Below, in pieces: positions 52,344 through 61,708 of a stretch of DNA of 64,000 bases (the stretch's first letter is position 1; each line of letters begins with the position of its first letter). Below the pieces are notes generated by a model that saw only the letters and a list, made by a program, of their open reading frames with translations, searched no databases and had not been told where the DNA came from. Source of the stretch: Flavobacteriales bacterium UBA6051. Lineage in GTDB: Bacteria > Bacteroidota > Bacteroidia > Flavobacteriales_D > Crocinitomicaceae. The position numbers and the translations under genes were made by a program. The stretch spans positions 277,219 to 341,218 of the forward strand of contig DIYP01000007.1 in assembly GCA_002427735.1 (NCBI GenBank), read 5' to 3'.

Positions 52344-53246
52344 ATGAATATGAAAGCACTTGTCATAGCAATAGTTTTTCTGTTGATTGGTTTTAATGGT
52401 CAATCACAAGTTCGAGAATTCGATAAGTTGGAGATGCTTTTCGCCCAGAAACACTATAAACGAGTTTATAGAAAAGCCAACAATCTATTGGACAAGCCTG
52501 AGTTCGACTATTCTATGATGCCCAAATACTATAAGAGTTTGAGCATGTTTCAGTTGGTTCAAAATGATTTTTGGAGAAAGAGACATCCGGAAGCATTGAA
52601 TGAGGCTACAGATTTATTTCTTGAAGTCAAACGTTCACCAGATGGAGAAAAGCTTTTTAATGCTCATATGTACGAGATTACTTGGCTGAAAACTGATATG
52701 ACCACTTGGCTTTCTGACTTAAAGCGTATCGGGCTAACAGAAGATTTTGCAAAAGCTCAATCAGCCATGTCTAGAATTTTTGACGGCATAGATAATACAG
52801 AGATTCCAGGAGATATTACTGAAGATGCAGCTGAAGATCCAACACTGGTTAATGTTGATCTTAGTCAAGAAAGATCTTCCATTGTTGAAGAGGCTAAAAA
52901 TCATGTTGGAGTGCCCTATGTTTGGGCTGGTAATTCTCCAAGTGGATTTGATTGTAGTGGTTTTACGAGCTATGTGATGAAGCAAAAAGGAATTGATCTG
53001 CCGCGAAGATCTGCGGATCAGTTTGAACAATCACGCAAGCTGAAGGCCAAGAACATTCAGGCTGGTGACCTTGTGTTTTTCAATAACGGGTCGGGTATTT
53101 CTCATGTGGGAATAGTTATTTCTGGAAAAGGGGAGCCTTTAGTTATGATTCATGCGAGCTCTAGTAAAGGAATCATCATTACAGAAGTGGAAAAGTCTGA
53201 ATATTGGATGAAGCGCTTACACGGTTATGGCACGTATGTCAATTAA
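52344..53246 (+). CDS. NlpC/P60-family cell-wall hydrolase
   Basis: A 300-residue exported protein (signal MKALVIAIVFLLIGFNGQSQ; start 52344 or the second ATG at 52350). A helical N-terminal region (about 25-175) precedes an NlpC/P60 domain with the triad C204 (GFDCSGF), H254 (SHVGIV) and H270 (MIHASS). It probably cuts peptide stems of peptidoglycan. The extended helical N-terminus is unrecognised. The 3' end overlaps the convergent gene by 8 bases. Confidence 0.9.
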   Translation: MNMKALVIAIVFLLIGFNGQSQVREFDKLEMLFAQKHYKRVYRKANNLLDKPEFDYSMMPKYYKSLSMFQLVQNDFWRKRHPEALNEATDLFLEVKRSPDGEKLFNAHMYEITWLKTDMTTWLSDLKRIGLTEDFAKAQSAMSRIFDGIDNTEIPGDITEDAAEDPTLVNVDLSQERSSIVEEAKNHVGVPYVWAGNSPSGFDCSGFTSYVMKQKGIDLPRRSADQFEQSRKLKAKNIQAGDLVFFNNGSGISHVGIVISGKGEPLVMIHASSSKGIIITEVEKSEYWMKRLHGYGTYVN

Positions 53247-53742
53247 TTCGTCTTTTTATTGACTGAACTGCTATTATCAGTAGTGTAATTGCGCACAATA
53301 CAGTTGCAATAATATAGGGGAGTTGTACGTGTGTTTTTAACAGTAGAAGTGCTCCAATGAAAAGTGCAGTAGTAAGTATAATCACTTTTCCGAATTTTGA
53401 TTCAGGCTGAATTAAGGTAAGTACTATGCCTATTTGAAGGGTAATCCCTGCGAGTGTCCAATTCCAAAGGTTGTTAGCGGAAAAAGGGTAGGCCAATTGA
53501 TAGAAAGTTAAGGCAAGGACTAAAACCGATAAGGACAAATTCAGCAAAATAGTCCTTTTTGCAATTAAGCTACCCCAGAATAACGCGAGTGTGACAAATG
53601 CCGATAATGAGCATGTGAAGCGAATGCCAAGATTGATCCAATTATCTTCGGTGGAATAAAGTTGAATACCAAGAAAAATGCACCACGCTAGCAGCAATAT
53701 GAGCATAACGGAAAGTACATTTCGACTTCTCTTCATGTCCAT
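53239..53742 (-). CDS. Small polytopic membrane protein, unknown
   Basis: A 167-residue protein with about five or six membrane helices (residues 9-26, 37-57, 63-85, 93-111, 118-135, 139-160) and short basic ends (KRSRN, SIKRRIN). No family recognised. Start at 53742 (or Met at 53736). Convergent overlap with the NlpC/P60 gene. Confidence 0.65.
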   Translation of the reverse strand: MDMKRSRNVLSVMLILLLAWCIFLGIQLYSTEDNWINLGIRFTCSLSAFVTLALFWGSLIAKRTILLNLSLSVLVLALTFYQLAYPFSANNLWNWTLAGITLQIGIVLTLIQPESKFGKVIILTTALFIGALLLLKTHVQLPYIIATVLCAITLLIIAVQSIKRRIN

Positions 53743-53752
53743 AAATGTAAAA

Positions 53753-53779
53753 CAAAAAAGGCAGGATGAACCTGCCTTT
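53753..53779 (-). terminator. Rho-independent terminator of clpB
   Basis: Perfect nine-base arms AAAGGCAGG (53757-53765) and CCTGCCTTT (53771-53779) with a T run on the minus strand, just behind clpB. Confidence 0.9.
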
Positions 53780-53803
53780 CTAACTTAAACACTACTACTT
53801 AAT

Positions 53804-56428
53804 CTATGAGATTGTAATCTCCTCTTCCTCATTTATAGGTTTTCGGAAGACTACTTTTTCATCGAACAAGTCCATCACAACATTCTTTGAAGTGTCGATT
53901 GTATCAGCGAGAATGGCCTTTGAGAGCTCATTCATGATTTGCTTTTGAATCACTCGCTTGATTGGTCGTGCACCAAAGAATGGGTCGAATCCAACATTTG
54001 CTACCCACTCAAACGCTTCATCAGTTATAAATAGGCGAATGTTTTGTGTTTGTAACTTTGTTTTTAATTGATCCAGTTGAATTCTGACTATATCTTTAAC
54101 GTTCTGCTTTGTCAATGGCAGGAACATGATTGTTTCATCGATTCTATTTAAGAACTCAGGCCGAATAGTTTGTTTTAATAACTCCAGGACATTGTTCTTA
54201 GCAAGTTCTGCGGCACGATCGAATTCGTTTAGTTTAATTCCATCAAATTGTTCATGAATTAAGTTCGAACCGAGATTTGATGTCATTATAATAATTGTGT
54301 TCTTGAAGTTCACCGTTCTCCCTTTGTTATCCGTAAGTCGACCGTCATCTAGTACTTGTAAGAGTACATTAAACACGTCGGGATGCGCTTTTTCAATTTC
54401 ATCCAGTAGAACAATCGAGTAGGGGCGTCTGCGAACTGCTTCTGTCAATTGACCTCCTTCATCGTAACCAACGTAACCTGGAGGTGCTCCTACAAGTCTA
54501 CTCACAGAGTGTTTTTCCTGAAATTCGCTCATGTCAATGCGCACCATGGCGTTTTCATCATTGAATAGATAATCTGCCAGAGACTTCGCGAGCTCCGTTT
54601 TTCCAACGCCCGTTGTCCCCATGAAAATAAACGATCCAATAGGCTTTTTGTCATCCTGAAGTCCTGCTCTAGAGCGTCTTACGGCATCTGATATAGCAGC
54701 AATGGCTTCTTCTTGTCCAACAACACGTGAGGAAAGTTCCTCTTCTAAACGCAAGAGTTTCGCCTTTTCACTTTCAATCATTTTGCTTACCGGAATTCCT
54801 GTCCATTTAGAAACGACTTCCGCTATTTCTTCCGCATCAACCTCTTCCTTTATCATTTTAGATGAAGCCTGTGTTTGGGCGAGCTTTTCTTTCATCGTTT
54901 CTAATTGCTCTTCAGCTTCTTTAATGCGCCCGTATCTGATTTCTGCTACTTTTCCATAATCACCGGTGCGTTCGGCTTGATCAGCTTCCAGTTTAAATGA
55001 CTCGATATCCTCTTTGAGCTGCTGTATTCCTTCAACGATATCACGTTCAGTTTGCCATTTTGCTTTAAAAGAATCACGTTGCTCCGAGAGCTCAGCAAGA
55101 TCTTTTTCCAGTTGTGCTAGCTTTTTAGAGTCATTTTCACGCTTAATTGCTTCTTTTTCAATTTCAATCTGCATGATTTTGCGTTCAATTTCATCTAGTT
55201 CTTCTGGCTTCGAGTTGATTTCCATTCTGAGCTTTGAGGCTGCTTCATCAATGAGGTCAATTGCTTTATCTGGTAAATGACGCTCTGTAATGTAGCGTTG
55301 AGATAATTCAACGGCGTTTATGATTGCTGCATCTTTGATCATTACCTTATGATGATTTTCATATTTCTCTTTGATCCCTCTCAAAATAGAAATGGCATCT
55401 TCTGTTGAAGGCTCATCAACAAGCACTGTTTGGAATCGTCGTACCAAAGCTTTGTCTTTTTCGAAATACTTTTGATACTCATTTAGTGTTGTAGCTCCGA
55501 CAGCTCGTAGTTCACCTCTTGCCAGTGCTGGTTTCAAGATATTTGCAGCATCCATGGCACCTTCACCACCGCCTCCAGCTCCAACAAGCGTGTGTATTTC
55601 ATCAATAAACAATATGATTTCGCCGTCAGCTTTTACAACCTCTTTTACCACTGATTTTAGTCGTTCTTCAAATTCACCTTTGAATTTGGCTCCAGCGATC
55701 AAAGCACCCATATCCAGAGAGTATACGATCTTCGATTGCAGGTTCTCAGGAACGTCTCCTTCAATAATTCTATGAGCAATTCCCTCGGCAATGGCTGTTT
55801 TACCAACACCCGGTTCACCAATTAGAATAGGGTTGTTTTTTGTTCTACGCGTTAGAATTTGAAGTACCCGTCTAATTTCATCATCGCGGCCAATAACTGG
55901 ATCTAACTTTCCATCTTTTGCCATGGCATTGAGGTTTTTCGCATACTTTTCAAGTGCTTGATAGGTTCCATCTTGTGTTGCTGATGTGACCGATTCACCT
56001 TTTCTTAGATTTAAAATGCTCTCCTTTAACTTCTTTTTTGTTAAGCCACTGTCCTTTAGAAGAGAACCGATTGCTCCTTTTGAATTTAAGAGTGCATATA
56101 ATAGCACTTCCGCAGAAACATATTCATCATTGAACTCTTTCATGTCTTTAAAGGCAGAATTCAATAATTGATTCATCTCATTGGACATGTATTGTTGCCC
56201 ACCAGAAACCTTGGGATAGCCTTCTATAATTTTATCCAACGCAGTAGATAGTATTGGGGTATTTATATCTAGATCATTAAATAGGAAAGGGGTTACCTCT
56301 GTATCGTTTTGCAGGATCGACTTTAGTAGATGTCCCGAATCTATTGTTTGGTGCTGATTCTCAAGGGCTATTTGTTGCGCTCCTTGTAGAATTAGCTGGG
56401 CTTTATGTGTGAATTTATTTTGATCCAT
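53804..56428 (-). CDS. clpB: ClpB disaggregase
   Basis: An 874-residue Hsp100 chaperone that rescues aggregated proteins with DnaK. Clp N-domain, AAA1 Walker A GEPGVGKT near residue 203, a long middle coiled coil (about 405-525), AAA2 Walker A GTTGVGKT near 603, and a D2-small C-terminal domain. The long middle domain separates it from ClpC. The start at 56428 (MDQNKFTHKAQLIL) is preferred to 56467, which adds 13 non-conserved residues. Confidence 0.95.
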   Translation of the reverse strand: MDQNKFTHKAQLILQGAQQIALENQHQTIDSGHLLKSILQNDTEVTPFLFNDLDINTPILSTALDKIIEGYPKVSGGQQYMSNEMNQLLNSAFKDMKEFNDEYVSAEVLLYALLNSKGAIGSLLKDSGLTKKKLKESILNLRKGESVTSATQDGTYQALEKYAKNLNAMAKDGKLDPVIGRDDEIRRVLQILTRRTKNNPILIGEPGVGKTAIAEGIAHRIIEGDVPENLQSKIVYSLDMGALIAGAKFKGEFEERLKSVVKEVVKADGEIILFIDEIHTLVGAGGGGEGAMDAANILKPALARGELRAVGATTLNEYQKYFEKDKALVRRFQTVLVDEPSTEDAISILRGIKEKYENHHKVMIKDAAIINAVELSQRYITERHLPDKAIDLIDEAASKLRMEINSKPEELDEIERKIMQIEIEKEAIKRENDSKKLAQLEKDLAELSEQRDSFKAKWQTERDIVEGIQQLKEDIESFKLEADQAERTGDYGKVAEIRYGRIKEAEEQLETMKEKLAQTQASSKMIKEEVDAEEIAEVVSKWTGIPVSKMIESEKAKLLRLEEELSSRVVGQEEAIAAISDAVRRSRAGLQDDKKPIGSFIFMGTTGVGKTELAKSLADYLFNDENAMVRIDMSEFQEKHSVSRLVGAPPGYVGYDEGGQLTEAVRRRPYSIVLLDEIEKAHPDVFNVLLQVLDDGRLTDNKGRTVNFKNTIIIMTSNLGSNLIHEQFDGIKLNEFDRAAELAKNNVLELLKQTIRPEFLNRIDETIMFLPLTKQNVKDIVRIQLDQLKTKLQTQNIRLFITDEAFEWVANVGFDPFFGARPIKRVIQKQIMNELSKAILADTIDTSKNVVMDLFDEKVVFRKPINEEEEITIS

Positions 56429-56572
56429 CTTGTTGTTTTTATTTGTCTGGGTCTGGTCAAATACCAAACCAATTCAATTTAGGTGAGTTTATCCTGAAAA
56501 AATGACATGTACCGGTCTTTTTGACTGTCAATATGTCTTAAAAGATGCAAATTCTATAGTTATCAACAGTAT

Positions 56573-56591
56573 TTGTTGAGGTTTTCAACAA
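56573..56591. repeat. Inverted repeat between clpB and the glucosaminidase gene
   Basis: TTGTTGA (56573-56579) and TCAACAA (56585-56591) are perfect complements around five bases, in the divergent promoter region. Confidence 0.4.
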
Positions 56592-56647
56592 TTTTTGTAA
56601 CCCAAAGAGTGTTTACTCGTAATAAAAGCACACAACAACAACACAAA

Positions 56648-57559
56648 ATGAAACGAATAATCACATCTATTGTAGTTTTTACTTCATTGGCGGTATATGC
56701 CGGAGGTAATAGCCGCATTACTAAAGCTGAGTATGTCGACCGCTGGAGTCCAGTGGCCGTAGAGCAAATGATTGAACATGGTATTCCTGCAAGTATAACA
56801 CTTGCACAAGGGATTCTTGAAAGCGCCAATGGGAATTCCCTTTTAGCAACAAAAGGGAATAATCACTTTGGGATTAAATGCCATGGTTGGGATGGTAAGA
56901 AGATGTACAAAGACGACGATCGTGCAAATGAATGTTTTCGCGTTTATGAAAGTGCGGATGCTTCTTTTCAGGATCATAGTGCTTTTTTAAAGAAATATAA
57001 GCGATACGCTTTTCTTTTTGATTACGCTTCAGATGATTATAAGTCATGGGCGAAGGGCTTGAAGAAAGCCGGATATGCCACCAATCCAAAGTACCCACAA
57101 TTGCTCATCGATATTATTGAAGATTTAAAGCTTTATGAGTATGATGGAGCAGGAGTTCCGTCCACTGTGGAGGCCCCATTAATTGTAGTTGCTCAGCAAT
57201 CAGGCTCAAATGCGCATCAGGTAATGATGCATGAAAGAGGCGTTAAGTACATTACTGCTAAAAAAGGTGATACCTTTTATAAGATAGCGCAGGAATATGA
57301 TCTTACACTATCACAGTTGTATCGTTTTAATGACTTTGCCTCTGAGAAGGATTTTTTAGAAGTAGGGGATGTGGTTTACATTCAAGCGAAGAAAAGAGCG
57401 CGGTTATTCAAAAAAGAAGAAGTGACTGTTTCAGAAGATATTACACTGCATGAGTTGTCACAGTTGTATGCTGTGAACATGGAGTCTATTAAGAGATTGA
57501 ACGATTTTACAGAAGATAATAAAGTTATCGCCAAAGGCGAAAAGGTGACCCTCCGATAA
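56648..57559 (+). CDS. Glucosaminidase (GH73-like) with two LysM domains
   Basis: A 303-residue exported peptidoglycan hydrolase. The start at 56648 gives a signal peptide (MKRIITSIVVFTSLAVYAGG); an ATG at 56573 would put 25 unlikely residues first. The catalytic domain has the FlgJ/GH73 pattern (ASITLAQGILESANGNSLLATKGNNHFGIKCH, with Glu as probable acid). LysM repeats begin at YITAKKGDTFYKIAQEYDL and VTVSEDITLHELSQLYAV. Followed by a terminator. Confidence 0.9.
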   Translation: MKRIITSIVVFTSLAVYAGGNSRITKAEYVDRWSPVAVEQMIEHGIPASITLAQGILESANGNSLLATKGNNHFGIKCHGWDGKKMYKDDDRANECFRVYESADASFQDHSAFLKKYKRYAFLFDYASDDYKSWAKGLKKAGYATNPKYPQLLIDIIEDLKLYEYDGAGVPSTVEAPLIVVAQQSGSNAHQVMMHERGVKYITAKKGDTFYKIAQEYDLTLSQLYRFNDFASEKDFLEVGDVVYIQAKKRARLFKKEEVTVSEDITLHELSQLYAVNMESIKRLNDFTEDNKVIAKGEKVTLR

Positions 57560-57605
57560 ATGGATTATGTCCATAGTGAGGTTTTTTAGTTTGTTGTTGT
57601 TTGTG

Positions 57606-57638
57606 AAAGGTCTTGGGAAACCAAGGCCTTTCTTGTAT
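57606..57638 (+). terminator. Rho-independent terminator after the glucosaminidase gene
   Basis: Twelve-base arms GAAAGGTCTTGG and CCAAGGCCTTTC (one G-U) with a GAAA-type loop, followed by a modest T-rich stretch. Confidence 0.75.
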
Positions 57639-57699
57639 TCTTATATTCCCTATGAGTTTAATAGGAATACCATAATTACCCCCTGTTGAGTCCGTTTTA

Positions 57700-57728
57700 T
57701 TGGAGGTTTGTTGTCAAAATTATCTTTA
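57700..57728 (+). promoter_or_regulatory. Promoter of the 509-residue helical protein gene
   Basis: -33 TTG (57700-57702), 18-base spacer, then TATCTTTA (57721-57728), one base off TAnnTTTG. Leader about 65 bases. Confidence 0.5.
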
Positions 57729-57797
57729 GGAATTCTTGCAATTATGTTATTCTTATTGATATATTAGTCGTATTAGTTGACTTTAAAATTCAAAGCA

Positions 57798-59327
57798 ATG
57801 AAACCATCTACAGAACTGTTTAAACTCATTAAGTCTCTCACTAAATCTGAAAAAAGATTTTTCAAACTCTCCTCTTCCTTACAATCTGGTGAGAAAAATT
57901 ATCTGAAGATTTTCGATTTTATCGAAAGGCAGTCAGGCTATGATGAGGCTGAGCTCAAGAAGGCATTTGAGAATGAAACGTTTATCAAACATTTGCCTTC
58001 AGAGAAAAATCATTTGTATAAACTCATTCTCAAAAGCTTGCGCTCCTACTATAGTGAGCAATCAATTAATAGTACACTTAAGCAAGAAATTAAAAACGTA
58101 GAAATTCTCTACAATAAGGCACTGTACAAAGAATGTGAAAAATTTGTTTCTCGAGCAAAACAAACAGCAAAGAAGTATGAGAAATTCTACTACTGGTTTG
58201 AATTGATTAGCTGGGAGAAGCGTTTGCTTGAATCAGCGTATGAATCCGGCGTGTTTTCCACTGATTTGGACAAGTTAGTTGAGGAGGAGGAAATGGTTAT
58301 TGCAAAACTGAGGAACCTGGCAGAGTATACAATTATTTACTCTAAAATCAACTTGATTTTTAGAAGTGGTGGCTTCACCAGAAATGAGAAGGAACGTAAG
58401 GTTGTAGAAGACATTGCCAATTACCACCTGATCAAAGGAAAGAATACTGCGCTTTCGTCTAAGGCTGCTTCCATTTGTTATTATATCAAGGGGCTTTGTG
58501 CTGCTACAAATAGAAATTATGACGATAGTTTTCAGTTTTTTAACCGAACGCGTGAAATTCTTGATGACAATCCGTTGATTAAGTTGGATACTGGTGGGAG
58601 ATATGTAATGACCTTGTTCCACTTATTACGCTGCCATATTGATAGCGGTGAATTTGATGAAGCGAAAAAATTGATTGAAGAGATTCGAGAGCTGCAATCG
58701 AAAAAAGGATTCAATTCAACAGATATTTCAGTTCGGATTTTCTCTAATTCTTATTATCATGAAGTGGTGCTGTTGCATTCATTAGGAGAGTTTCAGAAGA
58801 GTGTGGAGCTTATTCCGACAATTGAAAAGCAACAAGAGAACTATAGGGATAAGGTCAGTAAGGAAATGGAGGTTTTGTTAACTTATAATAAAGCATACAG
58901 TTATTTCGGAGTTGGCGATTACAAAAAAGCACTGCAGCATTTAAACGAAGTTTTGAATGACAATGAGCAAAATTTACGTCAGGACGTTTATAGTTTTGCA
59001 CGCCTTTTTAATCTTGTAATTCATTATGAGTTAGAGAATTATGACTTTTTGGATTATGTAATAAAGTCTACAAATAGGTATTTAAGCAAGCATGAACGCG
59101 ACTACGAAATTGAAAACGTATGCATCAAGCATATTCGGAAGCTGGCTAAAACACCAACGGCTGTCAATCGATTAGAAATTTTTGAGAAGATGCATGAGGA
59201 CCTATCCGAATTACTGAAAGACCACAACGAGCGAGTTGTTCTTGAATACTTTAACATCGCTGCTTGGGTCGATAGTAAGATCAATAAGTGTTCGTTCGAA
59301 GAGTCTATTCGAAATAGTCTTTCATAA
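57798..59327 (+). CDS. Helical repeat protein, unknown function
   Basis: A 509-residue cytosolic protein, almost all helical and rich in Lys, Glu, Tyr and Phe. Start at 57798 (MKPSTELFKLIKSLTKSEKRFFKLSSSLQSGEKNYLK); a TTG at 57777 is less likely. Middle and C-terminal parts look like irregular tetratricopeptide repeats (NKAYSYFGVGDYKKALQHLNEVLND; the earlier YYIKGLCAATNRNYDDSFQFFNRTREIL). No signal peptide, membrane segment or catalytic motif. I do not recognise the family; a scaffold role is inference. It has its own promoter and no partner in an operon. Confidence 0.65.
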   Translation: MKPSTELFKLIKSLTKSEKRFFKLSSSLQSGEKNYLKIFDFIERQSGYDEAELKKAFENETFIKHLPSEKNHLYKLILKSLRSYYSEQSINSTLKQEIKNVEILYNKALYKECEKFVSRAKQTAKKYEKFYYWFELISWEKRLLESAYESGVFSTDLDKLVEEEEMVIAKLRNLAEYTIIYSKINLIFRSGGFTRNEKERKVVEDIANYHLIKGKNTALSSKAASICYYIKGLCAATNRNYDDSFQFFNRTREILDDNPLIKLDTGGRYVMTLFHLLRCHIDSGEFDEAKKLIEEIRELQSKKGFNSTDISVRIFSNSYYHEVVLLHSLGEFQKSVELIPTIEKQQENYRDKVSKEMEVLLTYNKAYSYFGVGDYKKALQHLNEVLNDNEQNLRQDVYSFARLFNLVIHYELENYDFLDYVIKSTNRYLSKHERDYEIENVCIKHIRKLAKTPTAVNRLEIFEKMHEDLSELLKDHNERVVLEYFNIAAWVDSKINKCSFEESIRNSLS

Positions 59328-59350
59328 ATAGAGGAGGTCGGTAGATTTTT

Positions 59351-59381
59351 TTGTTTTACAGCTGGATTCCAGTTAATTTAG
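59351..59381 (+). promoter_or_regulatory. Promoter of the PKD-repeat protein gene
   Basis: -33 TTG (59351-59353), 20-base spacer, -7-like TAATTTAG (59374-59381), one base off consensus. Leader about 15-20 bases. Confidence 0.45.
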
Positions 59382-59402
59382 CGGTAACTAAAATTATTTA
59401 CT

Positions 59403-61574
59403 ATGAAGAGACTTCTACTGCTCGGAGCGATAGCTCTATCGAGCCATCTCGGATTTGCGCAAACAATTGAAGCGCTTCCGGGAACAATCATTAATGATCT
59501 TTCGTCACAGCAACCGGTTACTACGAAAACGGTTACCTGTGGCCCTGATACAGTTCAATATGCTTTGGCCAAGGCTTCAGCTCTGTCCGCACTCAGTATT
59601 AATAATGCGACATCGGCGACGTCGCTCTCACAGTATTATAATGCACCTCAAGCGATTACCATTTCTGGAGCTGAGTTTTATGCATATAAAATAGATGCTG
59701 TAGGAGGAATTACAGCAAACGTGAATCTTGAGGTTTATCTCGCGGGGGCAGATTCTATGCCGACAGGGGCGCCGTTGGCCTCAACTGTAGTTGCCGTTGA
59801 TACCACTTTTGGAGGAGGTTTGCTGACCGTATTAAGCAAAACGGGTAATTTCACACCTATCACTCTTACACAACCTTATTGTGTCGTTGTAAGTAATAAT
59901 TCATCGAACAGTGTAGGTATTATTTCTAATAGTTATACAGCTGGAGATGGACAGCAAGAATGGTTAAGCAGCGCTTTAATCGGAGTAACATGGTTACGCT
60001 CTTATAATGTTGTTATTGGAGGGACTCCTTATGATGCAGACGTACTTATCCACCCTTTCGTCACCTATGATCTAAGCGCGAATTTCACGACTACAAATGC
60101 TTGCTTGACCGCTGGTCCAACTGCTTCATTCACGAATACATCTTCTCCGGTACTTTTCGATAGAATGTATAGCCAAGCGCAGTTCCAATCGGTTCCTGAA
60201 GCTTCGACCGTGTGGAATTATGGAGATGGAAGTCCATTAGAGTATTCAGTCGATGGACTAAATGCTTATGGTGCTACTGGTAATGTTGAATACGATGTGA
60301 CACTTTCAGATACGCTTTACGGTTGGACAGTGACATGTGCCGATGATACGACACAAATAATTGGAGATAGTCTAGATGCCGATTGGTCAGAAGTTGTTGG
60401 TGGAGGAAATACCGTGACGTTTACAGATATGTCTTATTCAACAGCGGGTATTGCATCGTATTCCTGGGATTTTGGTGATGGAAATACATCAACAGTGCAG
60501 AATCCGGTGCATGTATATGCTGCGGCTGGAACCTATACTGTATGTTTGACGGTTACATCAAATTGCGGGTCTACTGATGTGCTATGCGAACCTGTAACAA
60601 TCGTTGCATGTCCAACACCTACTCCAGCATTCAGTGTTTCAACAACAAATTATACGGCCGATTTTACAAATACTTCAACAGCATCTCCGCCTGTAACATA
60701 TTTATGGGATTTCGGAGATGGTAATACATCAACTTCTACTGATCCGATGCATACATATGCTGCAACTGGAGTGTATACAGTTTGCTTAACAGTTGCTGAC
60801 GCTTGTGGGGCCGATTCAGTTTGTCAGGCAGTAACAATCGTTTGTCCTGTGCCAACTCCTGATTATACGTTTAATAGCACACTACTGACAACGGATTTTA
60901 CCAATACTTCCACGGTAACTGCGCCAGCTACATATCTATGGGATTATGGTGACGGAAACACTTCTACTCAAACCGATCCATCATATACGTATGCTGCTTC
61001 TGGTACATATGCCGTTTGTTTAACAGTTGCTGATGCCTGTGGAGCGGATTCTACGTGTCAGACAGTGGTAGTGAGTGATTGTGTTAATCCTGTTGCATCA
61101 TTTACGGTTACAGATAATGAACCATCCTATGATTTCACGAATACTTCTACAACAACGGGAACTGTGACTTATGACTGGGATATGGATGATGGTACGACTT
61201 ACTCAACAATGGATGCTTCTCACACTTATACATCAAATGGTACATATATCGTAACATTAACTGTTACCGATTCTTGTGGTTCAAATTCGACGGTATTTAC
61301 AATTGATGTGACAACCGTTGGATTAGAGGATGTTGAATTGAATGAAGTAGAGTTGTTCCCGAATCCAACGACTGGATTGTTTGTGATTGAAACCACTGTA
61401 GCGATGGAATCTATTCAGATTTTTGATATGCAAGGAAAGCTGGTTAAGAGACTTGTAGCAACTGGTACAATGGCGAACGTGGATGCTCAAGATTTAGCAG
61501 ATGGAAGCTATATGGTAAGAGTGAATCAGTCCGATGGAGCTGTTTTGCAAAGTCGACTTGAGATCTTGAAATAA
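59403..61574 (+). CDS. PKD-repeat T9SS-secreted surface protein
   Basis: A 723-residue secreted protein. Signal peptide (LGAIALSSHLGFAQ), an N-terminal beta-rich domain with adhesin-like composition (about 20-330), then four PKD domains spaced about 77-80 residues apart with YSWDFGDGNTST, YLWDFGDGNTST, YLWDYGDGNTST and a weaker YDWDMDDGTTYS at about 353, 433, 511 and 588. A T9SS type A sorting domain ends it (VELFPNPTTGLFVIE and later). No catalytic domain is visible; an adhesin or glycan-binding role is likely. A terminator follows. Confidence 0.85.
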   Translation: MKRLLLLGAIALSSHLGFAQTIEALPGTIINDLSSQQPVTTKTVTCGPDTVQYALAKASALSALSINNATSATSLSQYYNAPQAITISGAEFYAYKIDAVGGITANVNLEVYLAGADSMPTGAPLASTVVAVDTTFGGGLLTVLSKTGNFTPITLTQPYCVVVSNNSSNSVGIISNSYTAGDGQQEWLSSALIGVTWLRSYNVVIGGTPYDADVLIHPFVTYDLSANFTTTNACLTAGPTASFTNTSSPVLFDRMYSQAQFQSVPEASTVWNYGDGSPLEYSVDGLNAYGATGNVEYDVTLSDTLYGWTVTCADDTTQIIGDSLDADWSEVVGGGNTVTFTDMSYSTAGIASYSWDFGDGNTSTVQNPVHVYAAAGTYTVCLTVTSNCGSTDVLCEPVTIVACPTPTPAFSVSTTNYTADFTNTSTASPPVTYLWDFGDGNTSTSTDPMHTYAATGVYTVCLTVADACGADSVCQAVTIVCPVPTPDYTFNSTLLTTDFTNTSTVTAPATYLWDYGDGNTSTQTDPSYTYAASGTYAVCLTVADACGADSTCQTVVVSDCVNPVASFTVTDNEPSYDFTNTSTTTGTVTYDWDMDDGTTYSTMDASHTYTSNGTYIVTLTVTDSCGSNSTVFTIDVTTVGLEDVELNEVELFPNPTTGLFVIETTVAMESIQIFDMQGKLVKRLVATGTMANVDAQDLADGSYMVRVNQSDGAVLQSRLEILK
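60440..61280 (+). repeat. Four tandem PKD-coding repeats
   Basis: Units of about 235 bases starting near the conserved WDFGDG codons at 60462, 60703, 60937 and 61171. The second and third units are most alike; they also share VCLTVADACGADS at their ends. Repeats of this kind can recombine and change protein length. Confidence 0.75.
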
Positions 61575-61592
61575 TAAGCTAGTAATTTTACG

Positions 61593-61635
61593 AAGGGGGA
61601 GTTGTTCCGGTTGTTATCGGAAGACTCCCTTTTTT
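61593..61635 (+). terminator. Rho-independent terminator after the PKD gene
   Basis: GGGGGAGT pairs with ACTCCC across an internal loop and a smaller inner CCG/CGG stem, followed by a T run. Confidence 0.8.
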
Positions 61636-61670
61636 ATTGTTTCAAACATGAGCTAAGACTCTTAAATTTC

Positions 61671-61678
61671 TATTTTTG
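61671..61678 (+). promoter_or_regulatory. -7 element (TATTTTTG) of proS
   Basis: Exact TAnnTTTG, leader about 25 bases. No -33 TTG at standard spacing. Confidence 0.45.
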
Positions 61679-61708
61679 TTGACTGAATTTTAAATCTGTA
61701 AAACAGGT

